The translations under genes were made by a program, and so were the position numbers. From Streptomyces sp. NBC_01262 (GTDB taxonomy: Bacteria > Actinomycetota > Actinomycetes > Streptomycetales > Streptomycetaceae): a DNA stretch of 64,000 nucleotides. The DNA lies in assembly GCF_036226365.1 (NCBI RefSeq), contig NZ_CP108462.1:8228001-8292000 (forward strand), read 5' to 3'. The notes under the pieces are model-generated. The model was not told where the DNA came from, made no database searches, and saw nothing but the letters and a program-made list of their open reading frames with translations. Below, in pieces: positions 16,456 through 25,112 of this stretch. Every line of letters starts with the position of its first letter. Positions within the stretch are counted from its first letter, which is position 1.

Positions 16456-18177
16456 ATGACGCACGGCCACGGACATGATCACGGTCATGATCACGGACAT
16501 CATCATCACCACCACGGGGAGGACGGCGACGCCGGATCCCTGCCGCCCGCGCTCGACCTGTCCGTCCCTGACCAGGAGTTGACACCCAGTCAGCTTTCCC
16601 GTCGTTCCATGCTGCGCCGAACCGGCCTGCTGGGCGCGGGCCTTGCCGCAGGCAGCGTGCTGGCGGGGGCCGGGCAGGCGGCCGCGGCTTCCGCGAGCGC
16701 CGCTCTTACGGCCGGGGGATCGCGGGGCGGGGGCCTCCTGTGGCTGGCCGGCGACCACCACATCCACACGCAGCACAGCTCCGACGCCAAGTACCGCGTC
16801 ATCGACCACGTCCGGCAGGGCAATGCGCACGGCCTGGACTGGATGGTCATCACGGACCATGGCAGCGAGACACATGCCAAGATCGGTGTGGAGAAGGTCA
16901 ACCCGGACATCGTCGCGGCCCGCGACAAGATCTCCGACACCCTGGTCTTCCAGGGCCTGGAGTGGAACATCCCCGCCGCCGAACACGGCACCGTCTTCGT
17001 CCACCCGGGCAAGAACGAGGTCGCCGTCCTCAAGGAGTTCGAGAACTCCTTCGACGGCTCGGTCAAGGCCGCCGGCGCCAACACGCCCGCCAATGAGGCA
17101 CTGGCCATCTCCGGGCTGAACTTCCTCGCCGATGCCGTCCGGCGGCGCAAGGTCAAGGACGCCCTGATGCTGGCCAACCACCCGGCGCGCAAGGGCATCG
17201 ACTCCCCGCACGAGATCCGTGGCTGGCGCGACGCGCAGCCGCGTATCGCCGTCGGCATGGAAGGCGCCCCCGGACACCAGGCGGCCGGTCTCCCGGCCCC
17301 CAATGGCGCCGGGTCCGGCCGCGGCATCTACGACAACAGCCCCAGCGCCGACTCCTTCGTCGGCTATCCGCTGGAGAGCTACCGCACCTGGGGCGGCTTC
17401 GACTGGATGACCGCCACCGTCGGCGGCCTGTGGGACAGCCTGCTCGCCGAGGGCAAGCCCTGGTGGGTCACCGCCAACTCCGACTCCCACAACGTCTACG
17501 CCGACACCGCCGTACGCGGCCCCAACAGCGACTTCAACGCCAACGGCCGCTACAACGACCCCGTCTACGGCGGCGGTCTCAACCTCACCGACACCGACTT
17601 CTGGCCCGGCCAGTACAGCCGCACCCATGTCGGCGCGGAGAGCTTCTCGTACGCCGCCGTCATGAACGGCATCCGCTCCGGCCGTGTCTGGGTCGACCAC
17701 GGCGGCCTCATCAGCGGCCTCGACGCCCGGCTCAAGGGCGGGGGCAACGCCGTCACCCTCGGCGGCGTACTCCAGGTCCGCCGCGGCCGTCAGGTCGACC
17801 TGGTCATCGACATCGCGCTGGCGGGCGGCCCCAACTGGGCGCAGTTCGTGCCCGCGCTGGCCCGGGTGGACGTCATCCAGGGCGACGTCACCGGCGCCGT
17901 CTCCGACAAGGACACCTTCACCACCCCGAACACCAAGGTCGTGAAGTCCTTCGAGGTCAACCAGTCCACCGGCACCGTGCGTCTGACCTACTCCCTCGGG
18001 AAGGTGGACAAGCCGGTGTACGTCCGGCTGCGCGGCACCGACGGCAACCGCACCGCGGTGGGCCTGGGCGGCGCGGCGGTGGACCCGGCGGGTCCGGCCA
18101 TGGACGTGATCGGCGACGCCGACCCGTGGAAGGACCTGTGGTTCTACTCCAACCCGATGTGGGTCCTGCCCGCATGA
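16456..18177 (+). CDS. Tat-exported PHP-domain phosphoesterase with a His-rich leader
   Basis: This 573-residue protein carries 12 histidines within its first 20 residues (H3 to H20, ending in six consecutive His). A twin-arginine signal follows (SRRSMLRRTG, about 49-58, and a hydrophobic Ala-rich core to about 80). The mature part is a PHP metallophosphoesterase-like domain: HHIHTQHS (101-108), ITDHGSE (132-138), LEWNIP, LANHPAR and ANSDSHNVY supply likely metal ligands. Because the His stretch lies before the twin arginines it should stay in the cytoplasm and be removed on export. No homologue-based substrate can be given. The preceding 254 bp show no clear gene or operator. Confidence 0.82.
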   Translation: MTHGHGHDHGHDHGHHHHHHGEDGDAGSLPPALDLSVPDQELTPSQLSRRSMLRRTGLLGAGLAAGSVLAGAGQAAAASASAALTAGGSRGGGLLWLAGDHHIHTQHSSDAKYRVIDHVRQGNAHGLDWMVITDHGSETHAKIGVEKVNPDIVAARDKISDTLVFQGLEWNIPAAEHGTVFVHPGKNEVAVLKEFENSFDGSVKAAGANTPANEALAISGLNFLADAVRRRKVKDALMLANHPARKGIDSPHEIRGWRDAQPRIAVGMEGAPGHQAAGLPAPNGAGSGRGIYDNSPSADSFVGYPLESYRTWGGFDWMTATVGGLWDSLLAEGKPWWVTANSDSHNVYADTAVRGPNSDFNANGRYNDPVYGGGLNLTDTDFWPGQYSRTHVGAESFSYAAVMNGIRSGRVWVDHGGLISGLDARLKGGGNAVTLGGVLQVRRGRQVDLVIDIALAGGPNWAQFVPALARVDVIQGDVTGAVSDKDTFTTPNTKVVKSFEVNQSTGTVRLTYSLGKVDKPVYVRLRGTDGNRTAVGLGGAAVDPAGPAMDVIGDADPWKDLWFYSNPMWVLPA

Positions 18178-18809
18178 CCGCTCCACACCACGCCACCGGC
18201 GTCCACACCGTCATCGGTGTGGACGCCGGCTCGGCGAACCTCAAAGAGGCCGACCACCTCATCCATCGCCTGATGGACCAGCTCGCCCTCCCGCCCGGCA
18301 CGCTCGCCTGCAGCCACCTCATCCGTACCGCCCCCCGGCACCGCACCGCGATCTCCCTCGCCCTGCCGGACCCGGAAACCGCCGACGCGGCCTGGGACCG
18401 CCTGGTCGTCCTGCTCGCCGGTCCGGACCAGCCGACGACAGGGGCCGCCCTGAGCGATCGGGCATACGGCCCGCCCGAGGCCGCCTTCTCCGCGGCCCAG
18501 GCCGCCTCCGAGCACTCCCGCAAACAGGGCGGCCGAGCCGTGGTCTACCCAGGCGTACAGCACATGACCGGAACGGTCACGGTGGCGGAGGTACTCACCG
18601 GCACCGCGATCGACCGGATCACCGTGCTCGGCACCCCGCCGGACGACACCCGCGGCCCGGACGGCTCCGTGCGCGTGACGACCCGCGACCACGTACGGCC
18701 CGAATGGCGCGATGAGCAGCTCGTGCTGACCCTGACCCCCGCCCCACGGGGCATGCTCGCGCCCTTCGAGGTGCCCAACCCCACGCCCTGCTGCGCCGAC
18801 CACAGCTGA
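18174..18809 (+). CDS. Conserved-looking protein of unknown function, coupled to the PHP gene
   Basis: I do not recognise this 211-residue soluble protein. Its start overlaps the PHP stop (ATGA), so the two are made together. It opens with histidines (MTAPHHATGVHTVIGVDAGS) and ends in a Cys-Cys-containing tail (TPCCADHS), which may bind metal. There is no signal peptide or membrane segment. Codon use matches its neighbours. Pairing with a metal-dependent exported phosphoesterase suggests a maturation or accessory role, but nothing in the sequence proves it. Confidence 0.7.
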   Translation: MTAPHHATGVHTVIGVDAGSANLKEADHLIHRLMDQLALPPGTLACSHLIRTAPRHRTAISLALPDPETADAAWDRLVVLLAGPDQPTTGAALSDRAYGPPEAAFSAAQAASEHSRKQGGRAVVYPGVQHMTGTVTVAEVLTGTAIDRITVLGTPPDDTRGPDGSVRVTTRDHVRPEWRDEQLVLTLTPAPRGMLAPFEVPNPTPCCADHS

Positions 18810-18844
18810 CCAGCAGCGCCGGGACCGGCACGACGTGCTGGGCG

Positions 18845-19249
18845 CTACGCGACCTTGGGCTGGCCGACCAGGGTGCCGGCGTCGTTGTAGAACAGCCGAT
18901 TCTCGACGATCTTGCCGTCCTTGATGGTGAATTGTTCGATGAAGTGGGTCAGCTCTCCGGTCGTGGCGTCCGGGATGCCGACGCACGCCGCGACGCGGTC
19001 GCCGTCGGCGATGGTGTAGTGCACCGTGATCGAGGAAAGGTCGAGGTAGTCCGGCAGGATCTGGGCGAGGCCGAAGAATCCGTCCTTGCCCTGGTAGACC
19101 TTCCCGAAGGGCAGAAACAGCGGCTCGATGATCTTGACGTCGTCCGACAGATAGGAGACGACGCCCTCGACGTCGCCCTTTTTCCCCGCTTCGAACATGG
19201 CTTCGACGATCGCGCGGTTCTGCTCGGTCAGTGATGTGGCTGTGGACAT
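18845..19249 (-). CDS. SnoaL-like (NTF2 superfamily) protein
   Basis: This 134-residue single-domain protein has the NTF2-like pattern: an N-terminal helix (NRAIVEAMFEAGKKGDVEGVVSYLSDDVKI), then FGKVYQGKDGF, and the strands ELTHFIEQFTIKDGKIVENR. Such proteins are small cyclases, isomerases or ligand binders. It diverges from an XRE-family regulator across a 169-bp space, so control by that regulator is likely. The ATG at 19249 was chosen because the domain begins there. Confidence 0.8.
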   Translation of the reverse strand: MSTATSLTEQNRAIVEAMFEAGKKGDVEGVVSYLSDDVKIIEPLFLPFGKVYQGKDGFFGLAQILPDYLDLSSITVHYTIADGDRVAACVGIPDATTGELTHFIEQFTIKDGKIVENRLFYNDAGTLVGQPKVA

Positions 19250-19418
19250 GGCGTTTCTCCTCTGGAGCGAAGGCTCTCGTGCGTCGAGAAGGTCGGCGCG
19301 TAGGGGACGAGGCCCGACGCCCAGCCAACATCGGTTCACCGCATCCCGACAGGCACGGCGAATAGGGGTACTCACAGGGACCCCTTCCGGGACGCGGGCC
19401 GGGCCTACCCTTGGTCCC

Positions 19419-20291
19419 ATGGACGAGAAGGAGGCCGCTCGGGCGGCGGTCCGCGAGTTCCTCACCACCCGCCGCGCCCGGGTCACCCCAGCCGACGCCG
19501 GCCTTCCTCCGCAGGGCACCCGCCGCCGGGTGAAAGGCCTGCGCAGGGAGGAGGTCGCGTTGCTCGCAGGGGTCAGCCCGGAGTACTACGTACGGCTCGA
19601 ACGGGGCCAGGCAACCGGGCCCTCCGCCGGAGTCGTCGACGCCGTCGCCGGCGTCCTGCGTCTGGACGAGGACGAACGCGCTCACCTCGACCGGCTGCTC
19701 GCCGCCCTGACCCCCGCGGCCCGCAAGCGGAGCCGCGGCGCGGCGAAAGACCTGGTCACCCCCGGAATCCGGGTGCTGCTGGACTCGATGGACCACCTAC
19801 CCGCAGTGGTCTTCAACGGCCGGTTCGACATCCTCGCCGCCAACACCCTGGGGCGCGCACTCCTCGCACCGATGTACGACCTGCCCGGACGGACGAACAG
19901 CGCCCGCTTCCTGTTCCTCGACGAGCCCAGGGCCCGGGACCTGTTCCCCGAGTGGGACCGGATCACAGCCGACACCGTGGCGATGCTGCGCATCGAGGCC
20001 GGCCGCCACCCCGAGGACCCCGACCTGACCGAACTGATCGGACAACTCGCGACCCGCAGCACGGAATTCCGGACGCGCTGGGCGACCAACGACGTACGAA
20101 TTCACCGCGCCGGAACGAAGACCTTCCGGCACCCACTCATCGGCGAGGTCACACTGCCCTACGAGACCCTCCGCATCGACGCCGTATCCAACCAGATACT
20201 CAGCGTCTACACCCCCCGGCCCGGCACCCCCGAAGCCGACGCGATCCGCCTCCTGGCCAGCTGGAACGCCGACAGCCAGCGGAACAACTAA
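19419..20291 (+). CDS. XRE-family regulator with MmyB-like ligand domain
   Basis: This 290-residue regulator has an N-terminal helix-turn-helix (GLRREEVALLAGVSPEYYVRLERG, about 40-62). A C-terminal MmyB-like domain carries DHLPAVVFNGRFDILAANTLGRAL and, near the end, HPLIGEVTLPYETLRI. Such proteins usually regulate a divergent oxidoreductase or small enzyme gene and bind lipids or other hydrophobic ligands. Its likely target is the SnoaL-like gene. The TAA stop lies inside a hairpin shared with the convergent gene. Confidence 0.87.
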   Translation: MDEKEAARAAVREFLTTRRARVTPADAGLPPQGTRRRVKGLRREEVALLAGVSPEYYVRLERGQATGPSAGVVDAVAGVLRLDEDERAHLDRLLAALTPAARKRSRGAAKDLVTPGIRVLLDSMDHLPAVVFNGRFDILAANTLGRALLAPMYDLPGRTNSARFLFLDEPRARDLFPEWDRITADTVAMLRIEAGRHPEDPDLTELIGQLATRSTEFRTRWATNDVRIHRAGTKTFRHPLIGEVTLPYETLRIDAVSNQILSVYTPRPGTPEADAIRLLASWNADSQRNN

Positions 20292-20306
20292 CGGGTCGGC
20301 CCGTTA
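20289..20306. terminator. Shared hairpin containing both stop codons
   Basis: TAACGGG-TCGG-CCCGTTA is a perfect 7-bp stem with a four-base loop. The TAA of the XRE gene and the reverse-strand TAA of the PNPOx-like gene form its two ends. It should act for both convergent genes, though there is no U-tract. Confidence 0.55.
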
Positions 20307-20963
20307 CTCGTACCGGTACTTCAGCGAGTCCGCCTCCGTCTGCTCGATGTCGGCGATCGTCAGCTCCGGCATCCGCAGCTGGGCCAGCGTCACCTCGGCG
20401 GAGGTCGGCTGGGCGTCCGCCGGCAGCCACTGCTCCGGCTTCCAGGCCGCGCTGCGCAGGAGCGACTTGGGGCAGTGCGGGTAGACCTCCTCGATCCCCA
20501 GCACCAGCGCACTGGCCGGCGGCTTGCCCACGGCGGTCAGCTGCGACAGCAGCTCCGGGCGGGTGGAGACGCAGGCCCGGCCGTTCACCCTGAGCGTCGT
20601 GGTGCGCCCCGGGATGAGGAACAGCAGCCCGGCCCGTCCGGTGTCGATGACGTTCTGCAGGGTGTCCAGACGCTTGTTGCCGGTCGCGTCCGGTATCGCC
20701 ACCGTCCGTGCGTCCAGGACGGCCACGAACCCGGCGGGGCCGCCGCGCGGAGAGACGTCACAGTTGCCCTCGGCATCCGCGCTGGCCACCAGCACCAGCG
20801 ATGAGCAGCCGATCAACCGCCGGGTCTGCTCGGTGAGTTCGGTCATCTGCTTGCGCACGGCCGCGTCGCCGGGGAGTTCGTAGACCCGGCGCAGCGCTTC
20901 CTGGTCGCGCACGGCGTCGAGGCGGAGCGAGTCGAACGCACTGCCGGCAAGGGATGTCGTCAT
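20304..20963 (-). CDS. Pyridoxamine 5'-phosphate oxidase-like flavin/F420-binding protein
   Basis: This 219-residue split-barrel protein contains VLVASADAEGNCDVSPRGGPAG and GNKRLDTLQNVIDTGRAGLLFLIPGR, typical of PNPOx-like FMN or F420 enzymes, and an EVYPHCPKSLLRSAAWKPE segment near the C-terminus seen in this subgroup. The reaction is not predictable. ATG at 20963 was chosen because the upstream frame runs into the transposase remnant. It ends convergently against the XRE gene. Confidence 0.8.
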   Translation of the reverse strand: MTTSLAGSAFDSLRLDAVRDQEALRRVYELPGDAAVRKQMTELTEQTRRLIGCSSLVLVASADAEGNCDVSPRGGPAGFVAVLDARTVAIPDATGNKRLDTLQNVIDTGRAGLLFLIPGRTTTLRVNGRACVSTRPELLSQLTAVGKPPASALVLGIEEVYPHCPKSLLRSAAWKPEQWLPADAQPTSAEVTLAQLRMPELTIADIEQTEADSLKYRYE

Positions 20964-21110
20964 GCCTCCGACCCTATGGGGACGACCCGCGATTGATCTT
21001 GGCCGGGGGTCGGGACATGGAGACGGCCGCCCGAGTCTGCTCAGCGAGGCAGGGCCGGGCGTACGGACAGGCAGGGCTGCGCCTGACCTGCGACCACGAA
21101 ACACGAAGAC

Positions 21111-21329
21111 CAGGGCGTGGTCGCGCCAGCGGCCGAAGAACGCGTATACCCGGTCCCACGGCGGGAAGCCGGCCGGCATGGCCCGCCACTTGATCCCGTT
21201 GTCCACCAGGTAGCAAATCGCGTCCAGTATCTGCCGTTGGCAGTACGCCTCCGGCTGCCCTCCCCGGCCGCGCATCCAGCCCGGCACCGGCAGCAACGGC
21301 CGTACCACGGCCCATTCCCCGTCCGTCAT
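21111..21329 (-). pseudogene. IS5-family transposase, N-terminal remnant
   Basis: The reverse strand encodes 73 residues (MTDGEWAVVRPLLPVPGWMR to FFGRWRDHAL) matching the DUF4096-type N-terminus of streptomycete IS5-family transposases (RRRPTDMTDGEW, NGIKWRAMPAGFPPWDRVY). The frame upstream adds PLRGRRRPTD. Homology stops at DHAL, where the family continues with a catalytic domain, so the DDE residues are missing. The break point abuts the 17-bp sequence at 21092-21108 that recurs at 29316. Confidence 0.8.
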
Positions 21330-21371
21330 GTCCGTCGGGCGCCGGCGCCCGCGCAGCGGGTTGCGGCACCA

Positions 21372-21425
21372 GGGCCTCCTGATGTCGCTCGGTGATTCGA
21401 CACCAACGAGCTGTTCAGGAGGCCC
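21372..21425. repeat. Interrupted inverted repeat beside the IS remnant
   Basis: GGGCCTCCTGA (21372-21382) and TCAGGAGGCCC (21415-21425) are exact reverse complements. A nested GCTCG/CGAGC pair lies inside them. The hairpin sits 40-100 bases upstream of the transposase stub, where insertion elements often keep a transcription-blocking structure or their end. It could also be a terminator. Confidence 0.5.
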
Positions 21426-21626
21426 CTCTGTATGCGCCACACGCCCCGCGACCACCCAGTCGAGACTCCCGTTCGACCGACAAACCCCAAGATCGGAACG
21501 ACAACGGCTACTTAACGTCGCGTGAGCAACTGGCTGCCGAAGGGAACTTGACGGGACTTCTCCGCGGGCTGGTCAGCCTCGGGCTCGACCCTGCTGAGCC
21601 TGGCCAAGTGCTTCCCGAGTCCAGGC
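21426..21626. other. Region without a recognisable gene
   Basis: I see no gene between the IS remnant and the DUF2690 gene. The stretch is less G/C-biased at third positions than its neighbours, as expected for debris around an insertion. Confidence 0.5.
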
Positions 21627-22085
21627 TCAGTAACTCCCGGTGGTGGCGTAGCCAACGTCGCCGGTGTCAAAGTCAGCTACCTGACCCCAGGCATACGACG
21701 TGACCCCGGCGTCGTTGACCATCGCGGTGTAACAGGTGAATCCGTTCAGGGCCTCGCTCCAGGTTGTGTTCTCACAGAGGTAGTACTTGCCATCGGAGTT
21801 GCGGTACACGTTGGCTTCCCCCTCGCCCCCGAGGTAGTAGGCAATGACGCGCCCCCAGGCAGTCCGGCAGCTGGTGCTGTACCGGAGCTCGATCTTCCCC
21901 TCCAACTTGCTGCCCACGTAGATGTTCTTCGAGCTCGCGGTGATGGCGCTGTTGACACACCCTGACGTCACCGGGCTCTGTCCGTCGTAGGCTGCGGCCG
22001 ACGCTCCGGTCGCCGGCAGGAGGGCGAGGCCGCTGCCCAGGGTGAGGGCGGCCGTGGCCAGGGCGATGCGCTTGCGGATGATCAT
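21627..22085 (-). CDS. Secreted DUF2690-family protein
   Basis: This 152-residue protein has a Sec signal (MIIRKRIALATAALTLGSGL, cleavage after ASA-A near residue 30). The mature domain follows the DUF2690 pattern: YDGQSPVTSGC, IELRYSTSCRTAWGRV, ANVYRNSDG, CYTAMVNDAGVTSYAWG and a C-terminal TGSY. Four cysteines could make two disulfides outside the cell. The function of the family is unknown. ATG at 22085 follows AGGAGC in the reverse strand. Confidence 0.82.
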   Translation of the reverse strand: MIIRKRIALATAALTLGSGLALLPATGASAAAYDGQSPVTSGCVNSAITASSKNIYVGSKLEGKIELRYSTSCRTAWGRVIAYYLGGEGEANVYRNSDGKYYLCENTTWSEALNGFTCYTAMVNDAGVTSYAWGQVADFDTGDVGYATTGSY

Positions 22086-22331
22086 GCAGGCTCCTTCCAG
22101 CCGCGGGACGGGTCCCCAGGTTGGGCTTTCCGAGCAGTCCACGCGGCGTGCGGTTGCGCTTGTCGAACGTGCCGATGGGCCTTCACGTTAGGAGCGTGCC
22201 CGCAGCTGACGCGTCCCGCAGCAGGTGGAACTATGGCTCCACCGCACGCGGTATCCGCGAGGGTTGTACAACTTCCGTGGTAGAGCAGGAGGTTGACGCC
22301 GCCGCGCGTATGCCGACGCTACGCTGCGACG

Positions 22332-23510
22332 ATGCGCATGCGTACGCCCCGCCCGCTCGTCCTCGACACGCTGATCACGCTCGCCATGACGTGGGTGGCC
22401 GTCCGGCTGGGGCAGGTGTCGGTGACGCGGGGCTGGCCGGAGCTCGATGCGCGGGCCTATGTGCTGCTCGCCCTGGCGCATCTGCCCGTCGTTCTGCGGC
22501 GCAGGGCACCGCTGGTGGTCTTCGCAGTCGTGCAGGTGGCCGGCATCGCCTACATCAGCCTGGGGTACTGGCCGGTGGCGTCCGCGTTGGGCTCGATGCT
22601 CGCCCTGTACACGGTGGCGTCGGTGTATTCGGCACGGATTGCCGTCGGCTGTGCGGCCGTGATGACCGCCAAGTGGGTGTATGCGGGTGTGATCAGCGAC
22701 AGCCTGTCCATGACGCTGGTGGTGAGCCAGGCCCTGATGTTCTGCTTGGTGCTGGTGTGGTCCGGCACACTGGCCCGCCGCTCGCGCGAACTCGCCCGGC
22801 AGCTGCGCGCCGAGCAGGCCGAGCGGGGCCGCCGTGAGGTCGCCGCCGAACGCGGGCGCATAGCGCGGGAGCTGCACGACGTCGTCGCCCACCACATGTC
22901 GGTGATCTCTGTGCAAGCGGGCCTGGCCCGGTTCGTCCTGGACTCCGATATCGCGACGACCCGGAGCGCGCTAGGCATCATCGAGAACACCAGCGGGGAG
23001 GCCCTGGAAGAGCTGCGGCGCATACTCCACGTCCTGCGGGAACACGATCTGGGCGGCGCCGAATCGGCCGCGCCCATGCCCACTCTCGCCCACCTCGACG
23101 ACCTGCTCGGGCGTATCCGGGCAGGTGGCGTCCCGGTCGAGTTGAGCATCATGGGTACCGTGCGTCCGCTCGCCCCGGGTGTCGAGTTGTGCGCGTTCCG
23201 AGTCGTCCAGGAGGCCTTGACCAACGTCCTGAAACACACCCAGCACTCGGACGCGCAGGTGCGACTGCAGTACGGGCAGCGTGAACTGACCGTCACTGTA
23301 ACGGACAACGGAACGGGCAACAGAGACGGGGTGATTCCAGCCAGCGTCAGGGCAGGCGGCGGACACGGCTTGATTGGCATGAGGGAGCGGGCCAAGCTCT
23401 ACGGCGGGACGATCAGCGTCGGCCCACGCCCCGAGGGGGGGTTCGCGGTCCGCCTCACCCTGCCGACATCGGCAACTGGCGCACGGTGGAGAGATGAACG
23501 TACGAGATGA
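22332..23510 (+). CDS. NarL-type sensor histidine kinase without an intact partner
   Basis: This 392-residue kinase has about four or five membrane segments in residues 10-145 and a HisKA_3 dimerisation helix with RIARELHDVVAHHMSVI, the phospho-acceptor being His182. The ATPase domain carries FRVVQEALTNVLKH (N box), VTVTDNGTG and GHGLIGMRERAKLYGG. Its TGA overlaps an ATG whose first codons read MTRVLV, like the start of a response regulator, but that frame then loses all similarity. The kinase is therefore probably orphaned. ATG at 22332 was preferred over 22293 because the membrane segment follows directly. Confidence 0.87.
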   Translation: MRMRTPRPLVLDTLITLAMTWVAVRLGQVSVTRGWPELDARAYVLLALAHLPVVLRRRAPLVVFAVVQVAGIAYISLGYWPVASALGSMLALYTVASVYSARIAVGCAAVMTAKWVYAGVISDSLSMTLVVSQALMFCLVLVWSGTLARRSRELARQLRAEQAERGRREVAAERGRIARELHDVVAHHMSVISVQAGLARFVLDSDIATTRSALGIIENTSGEALEELRRILHVLREHDLGGAESAAPMPTLAHLDDLLGRIRAGGVPVELSIMGTVRPLAPGVELCAFRVVQEALTNVLKHTQHSDAQVRLQYGQRELTVTVTDNGTGNRDGVIPASVRAGGGHGLIGMRERAKLYGGTISVGPRPEGGFAVRLTLPTSATGARWRDERTR

Positions 23511-23571
23511 CCAGAGTCCTCGTGCTCGTAGTCGTGGTTCTTTCGGTATCCGTGTTCGGGAAGGGGCGGGT
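23507..23571 (+). pseudogene. Decapitated response-regulator start (inferred)
   Basis: ATG at 23507 overlaps the kinase stop by ATGA, the usual coupling between a NarL-type kinase and its regulator. The first six codons read MTRVLV, as in many NarL-family receivers, but the expected VDDQ acidic pair does not follow. The frame becomes Val/Leu-rich and runs antisense into the end of the MFS gene. This is best explained by a deletion or insertion boundary about 20 bases into the regulator gene. Confidence 0.4.
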
Positions 23572-25047
23572 TCAGGCGTCGATGACCGGTGCGGTGGCTG
23601 CGGCCTTGGTGAAGCGCGGGAGAGCGGCGACGCTGACCGCGAGCAGGGCGACGATGGCCATCTGCACGTACTCGACGTCGGCGAAGGCGTGGGCGATGTT
23701 GTGCGGTGCCTGGGTCAGGTAGAGGGTGCCGAGGGTGGCCACGCCGAGGGCGAGACCACTCTGCTGGAGGGTGATCAGCACGCCGCTGCCGATGCCGCCG
23801 AGGTGGGCTGGGACGTCGGCGAGGACGCTGCGGAACAGGCCGGCGAACAGCATCGACTGTCCGGCACCTACCAGGGCGAGCGGCACGGCTATGGCCCAGA
23901 GGCTGACGTGCGGCCAGTTCCCGACCAGGATGACCACCAGTGAGACCAGTCCGGCGAGTTGGATGATGGCGCCGGTGGACAGCGCGGCGCGGCCGTAGCG
24001 TGTGATCATGCGGGGCGCGACCAGGGAGCCGGCGAAGAACAGCAGGGCCATCGGCAGGATCGCCAGGCCGCTGTGCAGGGCGTCGGCGTGCAGGCCGTTC
24101 TGGACGGTGAGGGCGAAGACGAACATGAACGCGCCGAAGCCGATGCTGAAGGCGAACACCATCGCCAGACCGCGGGACATCGACGGCAGCCGCAGCAGCG
24201 ACGGCGGCAGCAGCGGCACGTCGCCGCGCCGCTCGGTGCGCTTCTCCACAAGGTAGGTGGCGGAGCCGAGGACGGCCGCGAGGGCGAGCAGCAGCCAAGT
24301 CCACCATGGCCAGCCAAGCGAGTGGCCCTCGGTCAGCGGGACCAGCAGGGCGGTCAGGGTGGCGGCGAACAGTACGGTGCCGGGCAGGTCGATGCCGACG
24401 GGGTGCGGCGAGCGGGTGCTGGGCACGATCCTTGCCGCCACCAGGATCACGACCACGCCGATGGGTACGTTGACCAGGAAGATCGGCCGCCAGGAGGTAC
24501 CGGCGATGTCGGCGCTGACCAGCAGGCCGCCCACCAGTTGCCCGACCACGGCGGCGATGCCGGAGGTCGCCCCGTACAGGGCCACGGCGCGGGACTTGCG
24601 TTCCCCTTCCAGTACGTGATGAAAGGTCGCCAGTACCTGCGGGATGAGCAGGGCGGCGGTGGCGCCCTGGATGATGCGGGCCGTGATCAGCGCACCCACG
24701 GTCGGGGCGATGCCGCAGGCCAGCGAGGCCAGAACGAAGCCCACGAGCCCGCCGAGGAAAATGCGGTGGCGGCCGTAGCGGTCACCGAGGCGGCCTCCGA
24801 GGACCAGCAGGGTCGCGTACGCGACGCCGTACCCGGCGATCACCAGCTCCAGTGACGAGGCCGAGGCGTGCAGCGATGCGTCGATGCTGGGCAGGGCCAC
24901 GTTGGTGATGAAGAAGTCCATGATCGGCAGGAACGCGCCGGCCAGCAGGATGAACACCCCGAACGGGTGCAGCCCGCCCGCGCGGGCCATGGCGCGGGGG
25001 GAGGCCGTCGCGGCCCCCGCGTGCCCGGTGGAAAGGGTTGTCGTCAT
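23572..25047 (-). CDS. MFS multidrug exporter, DHA2 family (14 segments)
   Basis: This is a 491-residue transporter with an estimated 14 membrane segments. Family signatures are LPIMDFFITNVALPSIDASL in segment 1, LGGRLGDRYGRHRIFLGG between segments 2 and 3, and the antiporter-like GIAAVVGQLVGGLLV. DHA2 exporters expel drugs or metabolites using the proton gradient. ATG at 25047 has GAGGATC upstream. It diverges from a marR gene across a 98-bp region with two operator-like palindromes, so it is almost certainly that regulator's target. Confidence 0.9.
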   Translation of the reverse strand: MTTTLSTGHAGAATASPRAMARAGGLHPFGVFILLAGAFLPIMDFFITNVALPSIDASLHASASSLELVIAGYGVAYATLLVLGGRLGDRYGRHRIFLGGLVGFVLASLACGIAPTVGALITARIIQGATAALLIPQVLATFHHVLEGERKSRAVALYGATSGIAAVVGQLVGGLLVSADIAGTSWRPIFLVNVPIGVVVILVAARIVPSTRSPHPVGIDLPGTVLFAATLTALLVPLTEGHSLGWPWWTWLLLALAAVLGSATYLVEKRTERRGDVPLLPPSLLRLPSMSRGLAMVFAFSIGFGAFMFVFALTVQNGLHADALHSGLAILPMALLFFAGSLVAPRMITRYGRAALSTGAIIQLAGLVSLVVILVGNWPHVSLWAIAVPLALVGAGQSMLFAGLFRSVLADVPAHLGGIGSGVLITLQQSGLALGVATLGTLYLTQAPHNIAHAFADVEYVQMAIVALLAVSVAALPRFTKAAATAPVIDA

Positions 25048-25065
25048 GACAGATCCTCGGTAGTG

Positions 25066-25112
25066 GTTATGCACTCATAACTATGATGGCATGACGAGTA
25101 TGGTGTCATAAC
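25066..25112. promoter_or_regulatory. Paired MarR operators between exporter and regulator
   Basis: Site 1 (25066-25081) is a perfect GTTATG-CACT-CATAAC. Site 2 (about 25097-25112) is an imperfect copy with core TATG-GTGT-CATA followed by AC. Their centres are 31 bp apart, three DNA turns, so two dimers would sit on the same face. The region is much richer in A/T than its surroundings and must hold both divergent promoters. Confidence 0.7.
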
